DNA of 64,000 bases from SAR202-VII-2 sp965263165 (GTDB lineage: Bacteria > Chloroflexota > Dehalococcoidia > Lucifugimonadales > SAR202-VII-2), in assembly GCA_965263165.1 (NCBI GenBank), contig OZ253584.1:2790001-2854000 (forward strand), read 5' to 3'. Under the pieces are notes generated by a model. The model had not been told where the DNA came from. It worked only from the letters and a program-made list of their open reading frames with translations, and did not search any database. Both the position numbers and the translations under genes were made by a program. Shown piece by piece: positions 1 through 8,028 of the stretch. The stretch's first letter is position 1; the number at the start of each line of letters is the position of its first letter.

Positions 1-17
1 GGACATCGACGGCTGGA

Positions 18-386
18 TTACAGGATCCTGACCAGCGGAATCGCCGTGGACCATACCCGCTCCAGCTTGTAGCGCTCCCGCTGGTCGGCGCTGAACAGGT
101 GCACGACAACATCAATGTAGTCCAACAGAACCCACCCACCCTCGGAGGTCCCCTCCCGGTGGTGCAGGGCAGACCCCGCCTGCTTCATGGCCTGCTCCAC
201 GTCCTCAGTCAGAGCGTCGATATGGCGCTTGGTCTCGGCAGAGCAGATGACGAAAAAGTCGGTGAAGGCGCTGGCAGGGCGAAGGTCCAGGAGTATAACG
301 TCCATGCCCTGGCGGTCCTCCAAGACCCCCACCAGCTTGCGGGACAGTTGAACAGGCGTCGGCAAAACTTTTTCTAGAGTCACCAT
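18..386 (-). CDS. rsfS: Ribosomal silencing factor RsfS (YbeB/Iojap family)
   Basis: The 122-residue product has the size and pattern of RsfS. The core runs from a DVILLDLR strand through FTDFFVICSAET to a C-terminal WVLLDYIDVVVHLF segment, the typical Iojap-family fold. RsfS binds ribosomal protein uL14 and blocks subunit joining when nutrients are short; that role comes from the family. The gene diverges from mnmA across about 31 bp. On the minus strand a TATAAT box (390-395) ends only 3 nt before the ATG, so the transcript is either very short-leadered or starts at the following in-frame GTG. Family assignment is secure; the exact start is less so. Confidence 0.93.
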   Translation of the reverse strand: MVTLEKVLPTPVQLSRKLVGVLEDRQGMDVILLDLRPASAFTDFFVICSAETKRHIDALTEDVEQAMKQAGSALHHREGTSEGGWVLLDYIDVVVHLFSADQRERYKLERVWSTAIPLVRIL

Positions 387-417
387 TGGATTATACGCCT
401 TTCAGAGTCCAAGGCAT

Positions 418-1569
418 ATGAGCAACAGAGTCCTCGTAGCTATGAGCGGCGGTGTGGATTCCTCCGTCGCCGCCGTCCTGCTCGCCGCCGCCGGATATGA
501 TGTCGTCGGCGTGACCATGCGCCTCTCCGGCGACTACGACGCCGAACGTCTCGACGGGCAGAAGGGGTGCTGCACCCTTGACGACGCCGAGGACGCCCGC
601 CGGGTGTGTCAGATCATCGGCGCTCCGCACTACGTGATGAACTTCGAGCGGGAGTTTGAAGAGCACGTCATCAGCTACTTCGTTAGGGAGTACCAGAGGG
701 GCCGGACGCCACATCCCTGCCTGGCTTGCAACGACCTCATCAAGTTCAATTTCCTGCTGACCCGCGCCCAGGCCCTCGGGTTCGACCACATCGCCACGGG
801 CCACTACGCCCGCATCCATCAAGAGAGCGGCCGCTGGCGGCTGCGGAAGGCCATTACGCCGGCCAAGGATCAGTCCTACGTCCTGTTCGGCCTTGGCCAG
901 CAGGAAATGGAGCTTGTGTTGCTGCCCGTGGGGGACCATACGAAGGAAGAAATCCGCTCCATCGCCCTGCGCAGCGGCCTGCCGGTGGCGGACAAGCCAG
1001 ATAGCCAGGAGATTTGCTTCATCCCCGGCAACTACCGGGACTTCCTCCGCACCCGCCTGACGCCGTCGCCCGGCGACATAGTGGACACCGCCGGGCGAGT
1101 GGTGGGCAGCCATGAAGGCGTGGAATTCTTCACCGTAGGCCAGCGGCGAGGCCTTGGACTCGCCACCGGCAACCCCATGTACGTGGTCGCCGTACACCCG
1201 TCCACGGCGACCGTTGTCGTCGGCGCCAAGCATGAACTCTTGCAGCAAAGGCTGTGGGCCTCGCGGGTCAACTGGATTTCCGGCGAGCCACCCACCCAGC
1301 CCGTCGAGGCGTCGGCCAAAATACGCTACAAGGCCTCCGAGGCGGCTGCCACCATCGTCCCCCTACCCAACAGCGCGGCGGAAATCCGCTTCCACGACCC
1401 CCAGCGGGCCGTCACCCCCGGCCAAGCCGTCGTCTTCTACCATCAAGACGAGGTTCTGGGCGGCGGCTATATCGAAGCGGCGCCGCCTTCAGACGCCGAC
1501 CCAGCCGCCGAGCGCCAACCTGTAGCTCATGGAAAGCGGCCCTCGCGCCACTCAGAGACCTTTGCATAA
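418..1569 (+). CDS. mnmA: tRNA-specific 2-thiouridylase MnmA
   Basis: The 383-residue protein begins with the PP-loop motif SGGVDSS that binds ATP. It carries the catalytic cysteines in HPCLACND (about residue 101) and in the SQEICFI segment (about residue 199). MnmA transfers sulfur to U34 of tRNA-Glu, -Gln and -Lys. The conserved fold ends near the LGGGYIEAA motif (about residue 350). The last roughly 30 residues are low in complexity, and the final five codons including the stop lie inside the inserted element at 1555-1664. The C-terminus was therefore rewritten by that insertion, but the catalytic domain is untouched and the enzyme is probably functional. Confidence 0.95.
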   Translation: MSNRVLVAMSGGVDSSVAAVLLAAAGYDVVGVTMRLSGDYDAERLDGQKGCCTLDDAEDARRVCQIIGAPHYVMNFEREFEEHVISYFVREYQRGRTPHPCLACNDLIKFNFLLTRAQALGFDHIATGHYARIHQESGRWRLRKAITPAKDQSYVLFGLGQQEMELVLLPVGDHTKEEIRSIALRSGLPVADKPDSQEICFIPGNYRDFLRTRLTPSPGDIVDTAGRVVGSHEGVEFFTVGQRRGLGLATGNPMYVVAVHPSTATVVVGAKHELLQQRLWASRVNWISGEPPTQPVEASAKIRYKASEAAATIVPLPNSAAEIRFHDPQRAVTPGQAVVFYHQDEVLGGGYIEAAPPSDADPAAERQPVAHGKRPSRHSETFA

Positions 1570-1664
1570 CCTGTGCCGTGAAGGGAGTGCGACCCTTTGG
1601 GCCCAGCCCCCGCCGCGTCCCTTCATCCACCAGGGCAGCTCTGGCGGAGTTACGCAAAGGTCTC
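1555..1664. mobile_element. MITE-like element with 16-bp inverted ends and 6-bp target duplication
   Basis: The left end GAGACCTTTGCATAAC (1555-1570) and right end GTTACGCAAAGGTCTC (1649-1664) are inverted copies matching at 15 of 16 positions. They are flanked by a perfect direct repeat CACTCA at 1549-1554 and 1665-1670, the mark of a target-site duplication. At 110 bp the element is too short to code for a transposase and must have been moved in trans. It supplies the stop codon of mnmA. A 14-base exact match to the same end lies at 56723-56736. Confidence 0.8.
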
Positions 1665-1756
1665 CACTCAGGGCAACAACAGCGCCTCCCGGCCACCCCC
1701 TTTCCCATCTTGACGATACCCCTTACAATTCCTGAAAGTCCCCTCGGAGAAACCCT

Positions 1757-1945
1757 CTGGCAGTCATCGTCCTCTACGGCTTGCCCGTCCTGTTCGGCGT
1801 CCTGGCCCTGTCCGCAGGCTTGGTGCTGGCCAGCGCACCCTCGCTGGCCGGCTTCGACAGCCCAACGCCCGGGGCCATCATGTTCATAGTCGGGGCGCTC
1901 ATCACTGCATTCTCCTTGCTGTTGAGCCTGAGGCCTCGCCGCTAG
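1757..1945 (+). CDS. Possible small two-helix membrane protein
   Basis: This reading frame encodes 62 residues in two strongly hydrophobic stretches (about residues 2-24 and 34-56), separated by a short polar link and followed by a basic SLRPRR tail. That is typical of small bacterial membrane proteins. There is no ATG. The first usable start is CTG at 1757, preceded by GGAGA at 1746-1750 with 6-nt spacing; the frame is closed upstream by TGA at 1733. It lies in the otherwise gene-free gap between mnmA and rnhB. No family is recognised. The hydrophobicity could also be a composition effect. Confidence 0.3.
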   Translation: MAVIVLYGLPVLFGVLALSAGLVLASAPSLAGFDSPTPGAIMFIVGALITAFSLLLSLRPRR

Positions 1946-2152
1946 AGAGCCGCCGGCTAAGAGAACCCGCCGCGGCGCCAGCCGGCTGTTGTTAAAGCCC
2001 TGAAGCATATCGTCATCGCCATAGAACCGACGCGACGCGACCAACATGACCATTGCCCTTCCATACGCTCCTGCGCCCTTGGCCATCGAACAGCACACCT
2101 CGTTGGGCGGGCGGCAACCGCGTTCGCTGTCCCAGCCTTAGGATCGCAAGCC

Positions 2153-2815
2153 TTGGCTCACAGGAAGCAGCCACCCGCCCCCACGCGTTCTGCCGAGCGC
2201 TCGCTGGCTGCGCGGGGCTACGCCGCCATCGCAGGCCTCGACGAGGTGGGACGCGGTCCCTTGGCAGGGCCAGTCGTTGCCGGCGCCGTCGTTCTCCCGT
2301 GGCGCAAACGCTCCCCATGGCTGCGGCGATTGCGGGATAGCAAGGTCCTTGCACCTCGCCAGCGCAGCGACCTGGCGGCCATCATCCGTGAAGAGACCGA
2401 CTGGGGCATCGGCGTGGTTTCCAGCGAACGCATTGACCGGATGGGCATCGCGGAGGGCGTCCGCCAAGCGATGCTCCAGGCCCTCGCCTCCCTGGCGTCG
2501 CCCCCGGACCACGTTTTGCTGGACGGGCGTCCTCTCCACCTCGACGGCCACGCCACCCTCGCCATCGTCCATGGCGACGCTCTGTGCATCTCCATTGCCG
2601 CCGCTTCCATCGTCGCCAAGGACGCCAGGGACGCCATGATGGATGAAGAGGAGCAGCGGTTTCCCGGCTACGGATTCGGCAGGCATAAGGGATACGGCAC
2701 CAGCGCTCACATGGAGGCCCTCCGCGAGCTTGGCCCCTGCCCCATCCACCGCCGCTCCTTTGCGCCCGTGCGGGCCCTTCTCACCGGCGCTCCCGTCCAG
2801 AGCGCCCTTGTCTGA
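2153..2815 (+). CDS. rnhB: Ribonuclease HII
   Basis: RNase HII removes RNA from RNA/DNA hybrids and single ribonucleotides from DNA. The 220-residue product carries the signature DEVGRGPLAGPVVAGAV at about residues 29-45, where D and E are metal ligands. It also has LRDSK (about residues 60-64), LLDG (about 122-125) and AAASIVAKDARD with a further catalytic Asp. The predicted start is TTG at 2153. The gene overlaps the downstream yraN frame, whose TTG start (2808) precedes this gene's TGA, an rnhB-yraN pairing common in bacteria. Confidence 0.95.
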   Translation: MAHRKQPPAPTRSAERSLAARGYAAIAGLDEVGRGPLAGPVVAGAVVLPWRKRSPWLRRLRDSKVLAPRQRSDLAAIIREETDWGIGVVSSERIDRMGIAEGVRQAMLQALASLASPPDHVLLDGRPLHLDGHATLAIVHGDALCISIAAASIVAKDARDAMMDEEEQRFPGYGFGRHKGYGTSAHMEALRELGPCPIHRRSFAPVRALLTGAPVQSALV

Positions 2816-3176
2816 CCAACGCCGCCTCCTGGGCCAGCAAGGCGAAACGCTAGCCCGGCAGTATCTGGAGCGAAAGGGCTACGCGTTCGTCTAGGCCAAC
2901 TACCGCTGCCCCCACGGCGAAATAGACCTTATCTTTCGAGACGGCGACTGCCTGGTTTTCGTGGAAGTTCGCACCCGCAGGGGCCGATCGTTGGGTACGC
3001 CAGAGGAGTCCGTCACCGCCAGGAAGCGTCAGAAGCTCCAGGAAGTGGCTGAGACCTACCGTCAGCAGCACGAAGACCTTCCACCACACTGGCGCATCGA
3101 CGTTGTGGCCGTGGAAGCCACACCTGGCGGGACCTTCACGGTGCGGCACGTGCGGGACGCCGTGGAAGAAGGGTAA
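2808..3176 (+). pseudogene. yraN: YraN/UPF0102 family nuclease-like protein, interrupted by TAG
   Basis: Read in one frame from TTG 2808 to TAA 3174-3176, the sequence has 122 codons, the normal length for the family. It shows the expected motifs: QQGETLARQYLERKGY, NYRCPHGEIDLI and LVFVEVRTRRG. A single in-frame TAG at 2892-2894 falls between YAFV and ANYRC, where relatives normally have a variable residue. No frameshift is present. The simplest reading is a recent nonsense mutation (for example GAG to TAG) or a sequencing error. Translational readthrough is possible but unsupported. Confidence 0.85.
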
Positions 3177-3208
3177 CGCGCCAAACAACACTCATCCCAG
3201 ATGCCCCC

Positions 3209-3233
3209 GGGGGGGGGGGGGGGGGGGGGGGGG
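3209..3233. repeat. 25-base poly-G tract preceded by five C
   Basis: Twenty-five consecutive G residues follow CCCCC in the gap after yraN. The DNA beyond the run is noticeably more AT-rich for about 600 bp. Such runs can be slippage-prone switches, but long G runs are also common artefacts of two-colour sequencing chemistry or false joins. Confidence 0.9.
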
Positions 3234-3419
3234 TAGGCATTTGAGTAGTATATGGTTGACAGGACGCCAAACAAAATTAGTGGCTAGCGCTAGGCCTAAC
3301 CAAGCGCTGGACAGGAACTCCTCAGTTGATGCTTCGGCATCCGGTCAACTCTGACGTTGGGGCATCCCGCCAGTCACTTCCTAGTTGTCTAGGTTTCTAC
3401 GACGCACGGAGGAATTGAC

Positions 3420-3842
3420 ATGCTTGGTCAAGTCCATGGTCATATCGTTAGCGAACTTGGTGAGAGCAGTCGCACGGACACCATTTTCGTGCTTACCGCC
3501 ATTGTATTCAACCTCATTGTTCTTGGGATAAACTCCAGCGTATCCATAGCAGCCATAGAGGAAGACTCCACCACCACATACGACCTAATACTGGCCGTAT
3601 TCGTCATTTTAACGGTGTTGCTCAACGTTGTCGCAGCGGCAGCATTGTTTCTAGGTAGGCGGACTCGACGCATGCTTCTCGGTGGCCTGGTTGCCATGTA
3701 TCGCGACAATGGCGTCGACAAGTATTACGATCCGTCCCTGATGTCGAATTACGGGATTCGCTATCTTCTCTTCACTGGAGTTATCGCGACACTGGCAATC
3801 ACAGCGATCATAGTCCCCTTTATCATCCGCTTTACCAATTAA
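3420..3842 (+). CDS. Hypothetical membrane protein, three helices
   Basis: The 140-residue protein has hydrophobic segments at about residues 22-45, 58-79 and 113-136. Between the second and third lie a basic RRTRRM patch and a polar loop. The start is supported by GGAGG at 3410-3414, 5 nt before the ATG. Base composition is lower in GC than the neighbours, which suggests transfer or a different origin for the 3.24-3.87 kb stretch. Upstream (3324-3350) is a hairpin with a TTCG tetraloop. I recognise no family. Confidence 0.6.
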   Translation: MLGQVHGHIVSELGESSRTDTIFVLTAIVFNLIVLGINSSVSIAAIEEDSTTTYDLILAVFVILTVLLNVVAAAALFLGRRTRRMLLGGLVAMYRDNGVDKYYDPSLMSNYGIRYLLFTGVIATLAITAIIVPFIIRFTN

Positions 3843-3899
3843 GCGTGAGCACACCGCATAGTAGATGGGGAGTGAACGGCTTCATCGATCCAGCCCCAG

Positions 3900-3971
3900 C
3901 CAGTCATGGACGTGCGGGTGGCCAGGCCCAGGTCAACCAACTCCAAGCGGCGTTCCACGCATTAGTCGCCG
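3900..3971 (-). pseudogene. Relic of a third luciferase-like monooxygenase
   Basis: The minus strand reads, in one frame, a stop followed by CVERRLELVDLGLATRTSM. This aligns with ADYCIERCQDLLDLGLDTLMF in the intact gene immediately upstream. The tyrosine codon of the intact copies corresponds to TAA here. Only about 70 bp is recognisable, next to two intact paralogs, so this looks like the remains of a third tandem copy. Confidence 0.6.
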
Positions 3972-3974
3972 CCC

Positions 3975-4928
3975 CTACCGTCCCCGCAGCGCCGGCGCCA
4001 CCTCTTCCATGAAGAGCTGCATCCCCTCCAGCGTGTGGGCGTCGGGGAACATGAACATCAGCGTGTCCAGGCCCAGGTCAAGCAGATCCTGGCAGCGTTC
4101 TATACAGTAGTCCGCCGTCCCGATGATGTGGTTGAGGCGCGGAGACTCCGGCATAACCTCGGGATTGTACCTGGCCACCTTGGCCTTCAGGTCGGCTTCA
4201 TCACGGCCTATCAGGACCAGACCGAGTCTCGTCTTCTCTATCGTCGCCGGGTCGCGCCCCTCGTTTTCGCAGTGACGCTCCAGAACCTCCAGCTTGCGGG
4301 TGATCATCTCCGGGTAACCGATGATGTTCCAGGCGTCGGCGTACCTGGCCACCATCTTCAGCGTGCGCTGCTCACCGCCCCCGCCAATGAGGATCGGGGG
4401 ACGCGGCTGTTGGACCGGCGGCGGCTCGCAGATGGGACCGCTTATCGAGTAGTAGCGTCCCTCGAACGACGGCGTCTTCTCCGTCCACATCTTGTGAACG
4501 ATCTGCACGGAGTCCTCCAGCCTGTCCATGCGTTCCCTGACAGGCGGAAAGCCCCAGCCATACGCCTCGAACTCCCGCTCATACCAGCCCGCGCCGATGC
4601 CCAGGATGAAGCGCCCGTTGCTGATCACGTCGATGGTGGCCCCCATCTTGGCCAGCAACGCGGGGTTTCGGTACGGAGCGCCCGTGACCATGGCGCCAAG
4701 GCCAATGCGAGAGGTCGTTGCCGCAGCGGCTGCGAGGGTGGTGTACGACTCCAGGAGCGGGGCCTCCACGAGGTCCACTTGGGGAATCTGGATAAAATGA
4801 TCCTCCACCCAGAAGGAGTCAAACCCCAGCCTCTCCGCCTCCCGGACCATGCGCTCGGCGTTCTGCCAGACGGCGTGCCCAGACCGCTCCTGAAAGGCAT
4901 TGAGCATGAAGCCGAATTTCACTGGCAT
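3975..4928 (-). CDS. Luciferase-like (LLM class) F420-dependent oxidoreductase
   Basis: The 317-residue protein has the bacterial luciferase-like TIM-barrel pattern. N-terminal landmarks are FGFMLNAF and GFDSFWVEDHF. The flavin-site region is TSRIGLGAMVTG...YRNPALLAKMGATID, followed by the family signature GRFILGIGAGWYEREFEAYG. Relatives are F420H2- or FMN-dependent monooxygenases or reductases; the substrate cannot be told from sequence. It is one of two tandem paralogs in the same orientation (the other starts at 6006), 70 bp apart. Expansion of such enzymes is known in SAR202 bacteria, which supports the lineage guess. Confidence 0.85.
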   Translation of the reverse strand: MPVKFGFMLNAFQERSGHAVWQNAERMVREAERLGFDSFWVEDHFIQIPQVDLVEAPLLESYTTLAAAAATTSRIGLGAMVTGAPYRNPALLAKMGATIDVISNGRFILGIGAGWYEREFEAYGWGFPPVRERMDRLEDSVQIVHKMWTEKTPSFEGRYYSISGPICEPPPVQQPRPPILIGGGGEQRTLKMVARYADAWNIIGYPEMITRKLEVLERHCENEGRDPATIEKTRLGLVLIGRDEADLKAKVARYNPEVMPESPRLNHIIGTADYCIERCQDLLDLGLDTLMFMFPDAHTLEGMQLFMEEVAPALRGR

Positions 4929-4998
4929 GGAGCGCTCCTGTGGGTTGGGAAGGGTTAGAGAGAGGGGCGTTCAGAATGGCCGCAGACGCCGGCCTGGC

Positions 4999-6006
4999 TT
5001 ACGCTTCCCGCGCCCTCCCCTGCAGCGCCGGCGCCACTTCCTCCATGAAAAGCTGCGGGCTCTCCAGGGTGTGGGCGTCGGGAAAGTTGAAGATCAGCGC
5101 GTCGAGGCCCAGGTCTATGAGCTCTGCGCACCGCTCAATGCAGTAGTCCGCCGTCCCCACGATATGGTCCCGGCGCCGCTCCTCAGCTATACCATCCGGG
5201 AAGTATCGCTCCATCTTGGCCGACAGATCGGCCTCGTTTCGCGCCACGAGGATAGAACCCAGCCGCGTCTTCTCTATCGCGGCGGGATCTCTGCCCTCCT
5301 TCTCGCAGTGACGCTCCAGGATTTCCATCTTGCCCCGGATAAGCTCCGGGGTCCCAATGATATTCCAGGCATCCGCGTAGCGGGCCACTATTTGAAGCGT
5401 CCGCCGCTCGCCCCCACCGCCCACCATAATAGGGGGCCTGGGCCTCTGGATCGGCGGCGGCTCGCAGATCGGCTCGGTGATGGAGTGATGCCGTCCCTGA
5501 AACGACGGCGCCTTCTCTGTCCACATCCTGTGGATGATCTGCACGGCGTCCTCCAGCTGGGCCATGCGCTCTCCCACAGGAGGGAAACCAAAGCCATACG
5601 CTTCAAACTCCCGCTGATACCAGCCCGCGCCGATGCCCAGAATGAAGCGCCCATTGCTGATTATGTCGATGGTGGCGCCCATCTTTGCCAGCAATGCGGG
5701 ATTCCGGTAAGGGACGCCTGTGATCATGGCGCCCAGGCGGATGCGCGACGTCCGGGCCGCAACGGCCGACATCGTCATGTAGCTCTCCATCATCGGCGAC
5801 TCCACCGGGTCAACCTGCGGAATCTGGATGAAGTGGTCCATGAGCCAGTAGGAGTCGAACCCCAGGTGTTCCGCCTCCACGGCGATGCGCTCCGTGTTTT
5901 GCCAAATGGCGTGGCCCGAGCGCTCGCGGAAGGCGGGTTGCTGAAGACCGAACTTGAAGGACGATTCGACGGACAAGTCAGTTCCTCCGTTTTGCATAGT
6001 ATCCAA
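4999..6006 (-). CDS. Luciferase-like (LLM class) F420-dependent oxidoreductase, paralog
   Basis: The 335-residue protein is clearly a paralog of the 317-residue enzyme downstream. It shares SGHAIWQNTERI, GFDSYWLMDHFIQIPQVD, SRIRLGAMITGVPYRNPALL and GRFILGIGAGWYQREFEAYG. It differs by a longer polar N-terminus (about 15 residues), and the second Met at residue 4 is an equally good start. The pair probably forms one transcript running leftward. The divergence suggests different substrates rather than a recent duplication. Confidence 0.84.
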   Translation of the reverse strand: MDTMQNGGTDLSVESSFKFGLQQPAFRERSGHAIWQNTERIAVEAEHLGFDSYWLMDHFIQIPQVDPVESPMMESYMTMSAVAARTSRIRLGAMITGVPYRNPALLAKMGATIDIISNGRFILGIGAGWYQREFEAYGFGFPPVGERMAQLEDAVQIIHRMWTEKAPSFQGRHHSITEPICEPPPIQRPRPPIMVGGGGERRTLQIVARYADAWNIIGTPELIRGKMEILERHCEKEGRDPAAIEKTRLGSILVARNEADLSAKMERYFPDGIAEERRRDHIVGTADYCIERCAELIDLGLDALIFNFPDAHTLESPQLFMEEVAPALQGRAREA

Positions 6007-6086
6007 ACGCCAAGCGAATCTCTGAACAAGCCGTGAGAGACGGACTACGACTCAAACGCGCGCCAGTTCCCGGGGGAAGGTTCAGC

Positions 6087-6342
6087 CTTTGATTGAATGT
6101 TTGCTGCGCTTGTCGGCCGGACCTCAAGGGGTGCAGGCACGGAGCCGTCGCGGAGGCGTCGCGGACCCGGCGCGAGCCGTCGCGGAGGCGTCGCGCAACC
6201 GTCGCGTATCCGTCGCGGATGCATCGCGCAACCGTCGCGCAGCCGTAGCGCGGCGCGGAAAGAGGAATGGGGCGGCGACCCGCTTGTTGGGGATACTTGA
6301 GCATTGTGACGATATCCTAGCACAAAAGTTCTTGTCTCGCAA
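6087..6342 (-). repeat. Repeat A, copy 1 (array plus promoter, conserved core missing)
   Basis: This is the shortest member of the dispersed repeat A family. On the minus strand a promoter-like pair (TTGCGA at 6337-6342, 17 bp, TAGGAT at 6314-6319) reads into an array of about ten 11-bp units of the type CCGCGACGGCT. The copy ends in CCTGC and the shared tail with CTTTGATTG on the plus strand. The roughly 200-nt core found in other copies is absent. The 6007-6370 stretch holds no credible gene. Confidence 0.75.
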
Positions 6343-6370
6343 GAGGGGGCTAGGACGGGGAAGGGACGCT

Positions 6371-8028
6371 GAGCCTGTCTCACAAGAGAGCGAAGGTCTC
6401 GATGTGCGCGGGTCTGTGCAGGACTGGTGTGTGGGTTGGACAGGCGAGCAGGGTATCCGAGGGTGAGGGCCACAGGCTGAGGGCCCGGCTGAGTGCCCGG
6501 CCACGACGGGTGAGGCCGAAGAAGGACCGCCTCCAGGCCTTCTGCAGGGTGCGAAGGTTGAACGCCACCGCCAGCAGCGACCACTCGCTGCGGACGGCCT
6601 CGATCCCGCGCAACAGGAAGCGGCGCGCCCCCTGTTGCTCCTTCACGATGCCGAACACCGGCTCCACGAGCTGTTTGCGCAGGCGGTAGGCGGCCCGGGT
6701 CTCCGGCGTCTCCATCCAGTGGCGGTGGGACTGGAGCGCAGCATCGTGGAGCGATACCTCGATCCGGCGACCTTTCTTGATCGTCGTGCAGAGGCCGAAG
6801 GCGGGACAGGCGCGGCATGTGGCCCCGCTGGCCTGGTAGAGGCGGACGGGTGCATGACCCGTCTTTGTTTTGCTGCGGCGGAAGGTGAGGTAGCGGCCCT
6901 CGGGGCACTGGTAGCGGTCGGCGGCGGGGTCGTAGGTGAAGTGGCGGTAATGGTAGGGATGGGCGGTGTGGGAACGGGGTTCGGGCATGGCCACCGGTGT
7001 ATCGTGTAACGCGCACGCCGCTAGGTTGGCCCCGGAGAAGTACCCGGCGTCGGCCAAGGTAAGCGCCGGAGTCCGTTCGGCGGACTCGGCCGCAGCGGCG
7101 ATGAGGGGCAGCAGTTGCGCGTTGTCCGCTTGGTCCTGGGTCACCTCCGCAGCGGTGATCAACAGCCCGCCGCCGGCGCCGTCGCCATGGCTCACTGGGA
7201 CGGCCATGGCTTGGGCGTTGTACCCGGTGACGTAGGCGCCGCGGCTGCGCATGAGCCGCGCCTCCGGGTCGGTCAGGTTGGCGTGGCGGGGCCCCTCTTC
7301 CTCCATCTCCCGTCTCGCGGCCAACACGCGCTTGCGCCGCTGCTCGGCTTTGCGCAGTTCGGGCGGCAGGCGCGGCGGGGCCAAGTCGTCCCTGCGCTCG
7401 TTCTGCGCTTCCAAGTCGGCGATGGCCTGGGCCGTGCGCTCCAAGAGCCGCTCCAGCTCCTGGGCGTCGTAGGTCCGCGACGGCGACGCGTTGGCCTGCA
7501 CCTTCGTGCCATCCACGGCCTGTACCGCCCAGTCGATCAGGTCGAGGCGGACGGCGGCTCGCACCGTTAGCCGCAGCAGTCCCCGGAGCTTGACGCGATG
7601 GGCCTTGTAGAATCGCCAGAGGGTGTTGTGGTCCGGGCGCTGCCAGCCGGTCAGCCAGAGGAAGGGAATCTGGTCCCGGCAGCTCGCTTCCAGCTTGCGC
7701 GACGAGCGTACTCCCGTCATGAACCCATACAGCCAAATGCTCAGCAGCGAGCGGGGGTGATAGGCGGGGGCGCCCAGCGCCTCGCCCTCCATATTGACGC
7801 CGAATCCGGCCCATTCCTCCTTCGTCAGTCCGTCGACGAAGCTCGCAACAAAGCGCACAGGGTGATCGTCGGGGAGCAGATCGTCTAGAGAGGGGGGCAA
7901 GAGCCAAGCTTGCTCTCGGTCCATCGGTCGCCACGTCATAGGCCCCTCCAACCAGCACGCGTTGAGGACAGTCTATCCACTAGCGCCCGCTCCTCACTAG
8001 GGGCGCCGGCTACTTTTGAGACAGGCTC
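6371..8028 (-). mobile_element. IS1182-family insertion sequence
   Basis: The element of about 1,658 bp is bounded by GAGCCTGTCTCACAA (6371-6385) and the inverted copy TTTTGAGACAGGCTC (8014-8028), matching at 14 of 15 positions. It contains a single full-length transposase gene whose stop codon overlaps the left end. No clear target duplication is visible. It sits between repeat A copy 1 and repeat C copy 1. The intact gene and ends suggest recent or still possible activity. Confidence 0.88.
6380..7939 (-). CDS. IS1182-family transposase
   Basis: The 519-residue DDE transposase has the family N-terminus MTWRPMDREQAWLLPPSLDD and the DHPVRFVASFVDGL segment. Next come AYHPRSLLSIWLYGFMTG, the catalytic-domain start VDGTKVQANAS, LADAGYFSG, and a C-terminal KQLVEPVFGIVKEQQGARRF motif holding the catalytic Glu. 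A treble-cysteine segment CRACPAFGLC fits the zinc-ribbon insertion common in this family. I chose ATG 7939 because GGAGGGG precedes it. No frameshift or internal stop is present. Confidence 0.92.
   Translation of the reverse strand: MTWRPMDREQAWLLPPSLDDLLPDDHPVRFVASFVDGLTKEEWAGFGVNMEGEALGAPAYHPRSLLSIWLYGFMTGVRSSRKLEASCRDQIPFLWLTGWQRPDHNTLWRFYKAHRVKLRGLLRLTVRAAVRLDLIDWAVQAVDGTKVQANASPSRTYDAQELERLLERTAQAIADLEAQNERRDDLAPPRLPPELRKAEQRRKRVLAARREMEEEGPRHANLTDPEARLMRSRGAYVTGYNAQAMAVPVSHGDGAGGGLLITAAEVTQDQADNAQLLPLIAAAAESAERTPALTLADAGYFSGANLAACALHDTPVAMPEPRSHTAHPYHYRHFTYDPAADRYQCPEGRYLTFRRSKTKTGHAPVRLYQASGATCRACPAFGLCTTIKKGRRIEVSLHDAALQSHRHWMETPETRAAYRLRKQLVEPVFGIVKEQQGARRFLLRGIEAVRSEWSLLAVAFNLRTLQKAWRRSFFGLTRRGRALSRALSLWPSPSDTLLACPTHTPVLHRPAHIETFALL

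Noticed and set aside
2892..2894. Stop-codon recoding (TAG read as amino acid) in yraN
   Set aside because: Other genes in the window end normally in TAG and no suppressor tRNA is seen here. A point mutation or error is simpler.
3256..3284. TTGACA-based promoter for the orphan membrane protein
   Set aside because: No acceptable -10 box lies 16-18 bp downstream of TTGACA (3256-3261).
4035..6036. Long plus-strand frames opposite the two luciferase-like genes
   Set aside because: They are antisense shadows in GC-rich DNA with arginine-rich, non-family translations. The minus-strand genes have complete motifs.
6045..7958. A 637-residue minus-strand frame over the insertion sequence
   Set aside because: It is an alternative frame of the transposase gene running into repeat A, without family motifs.
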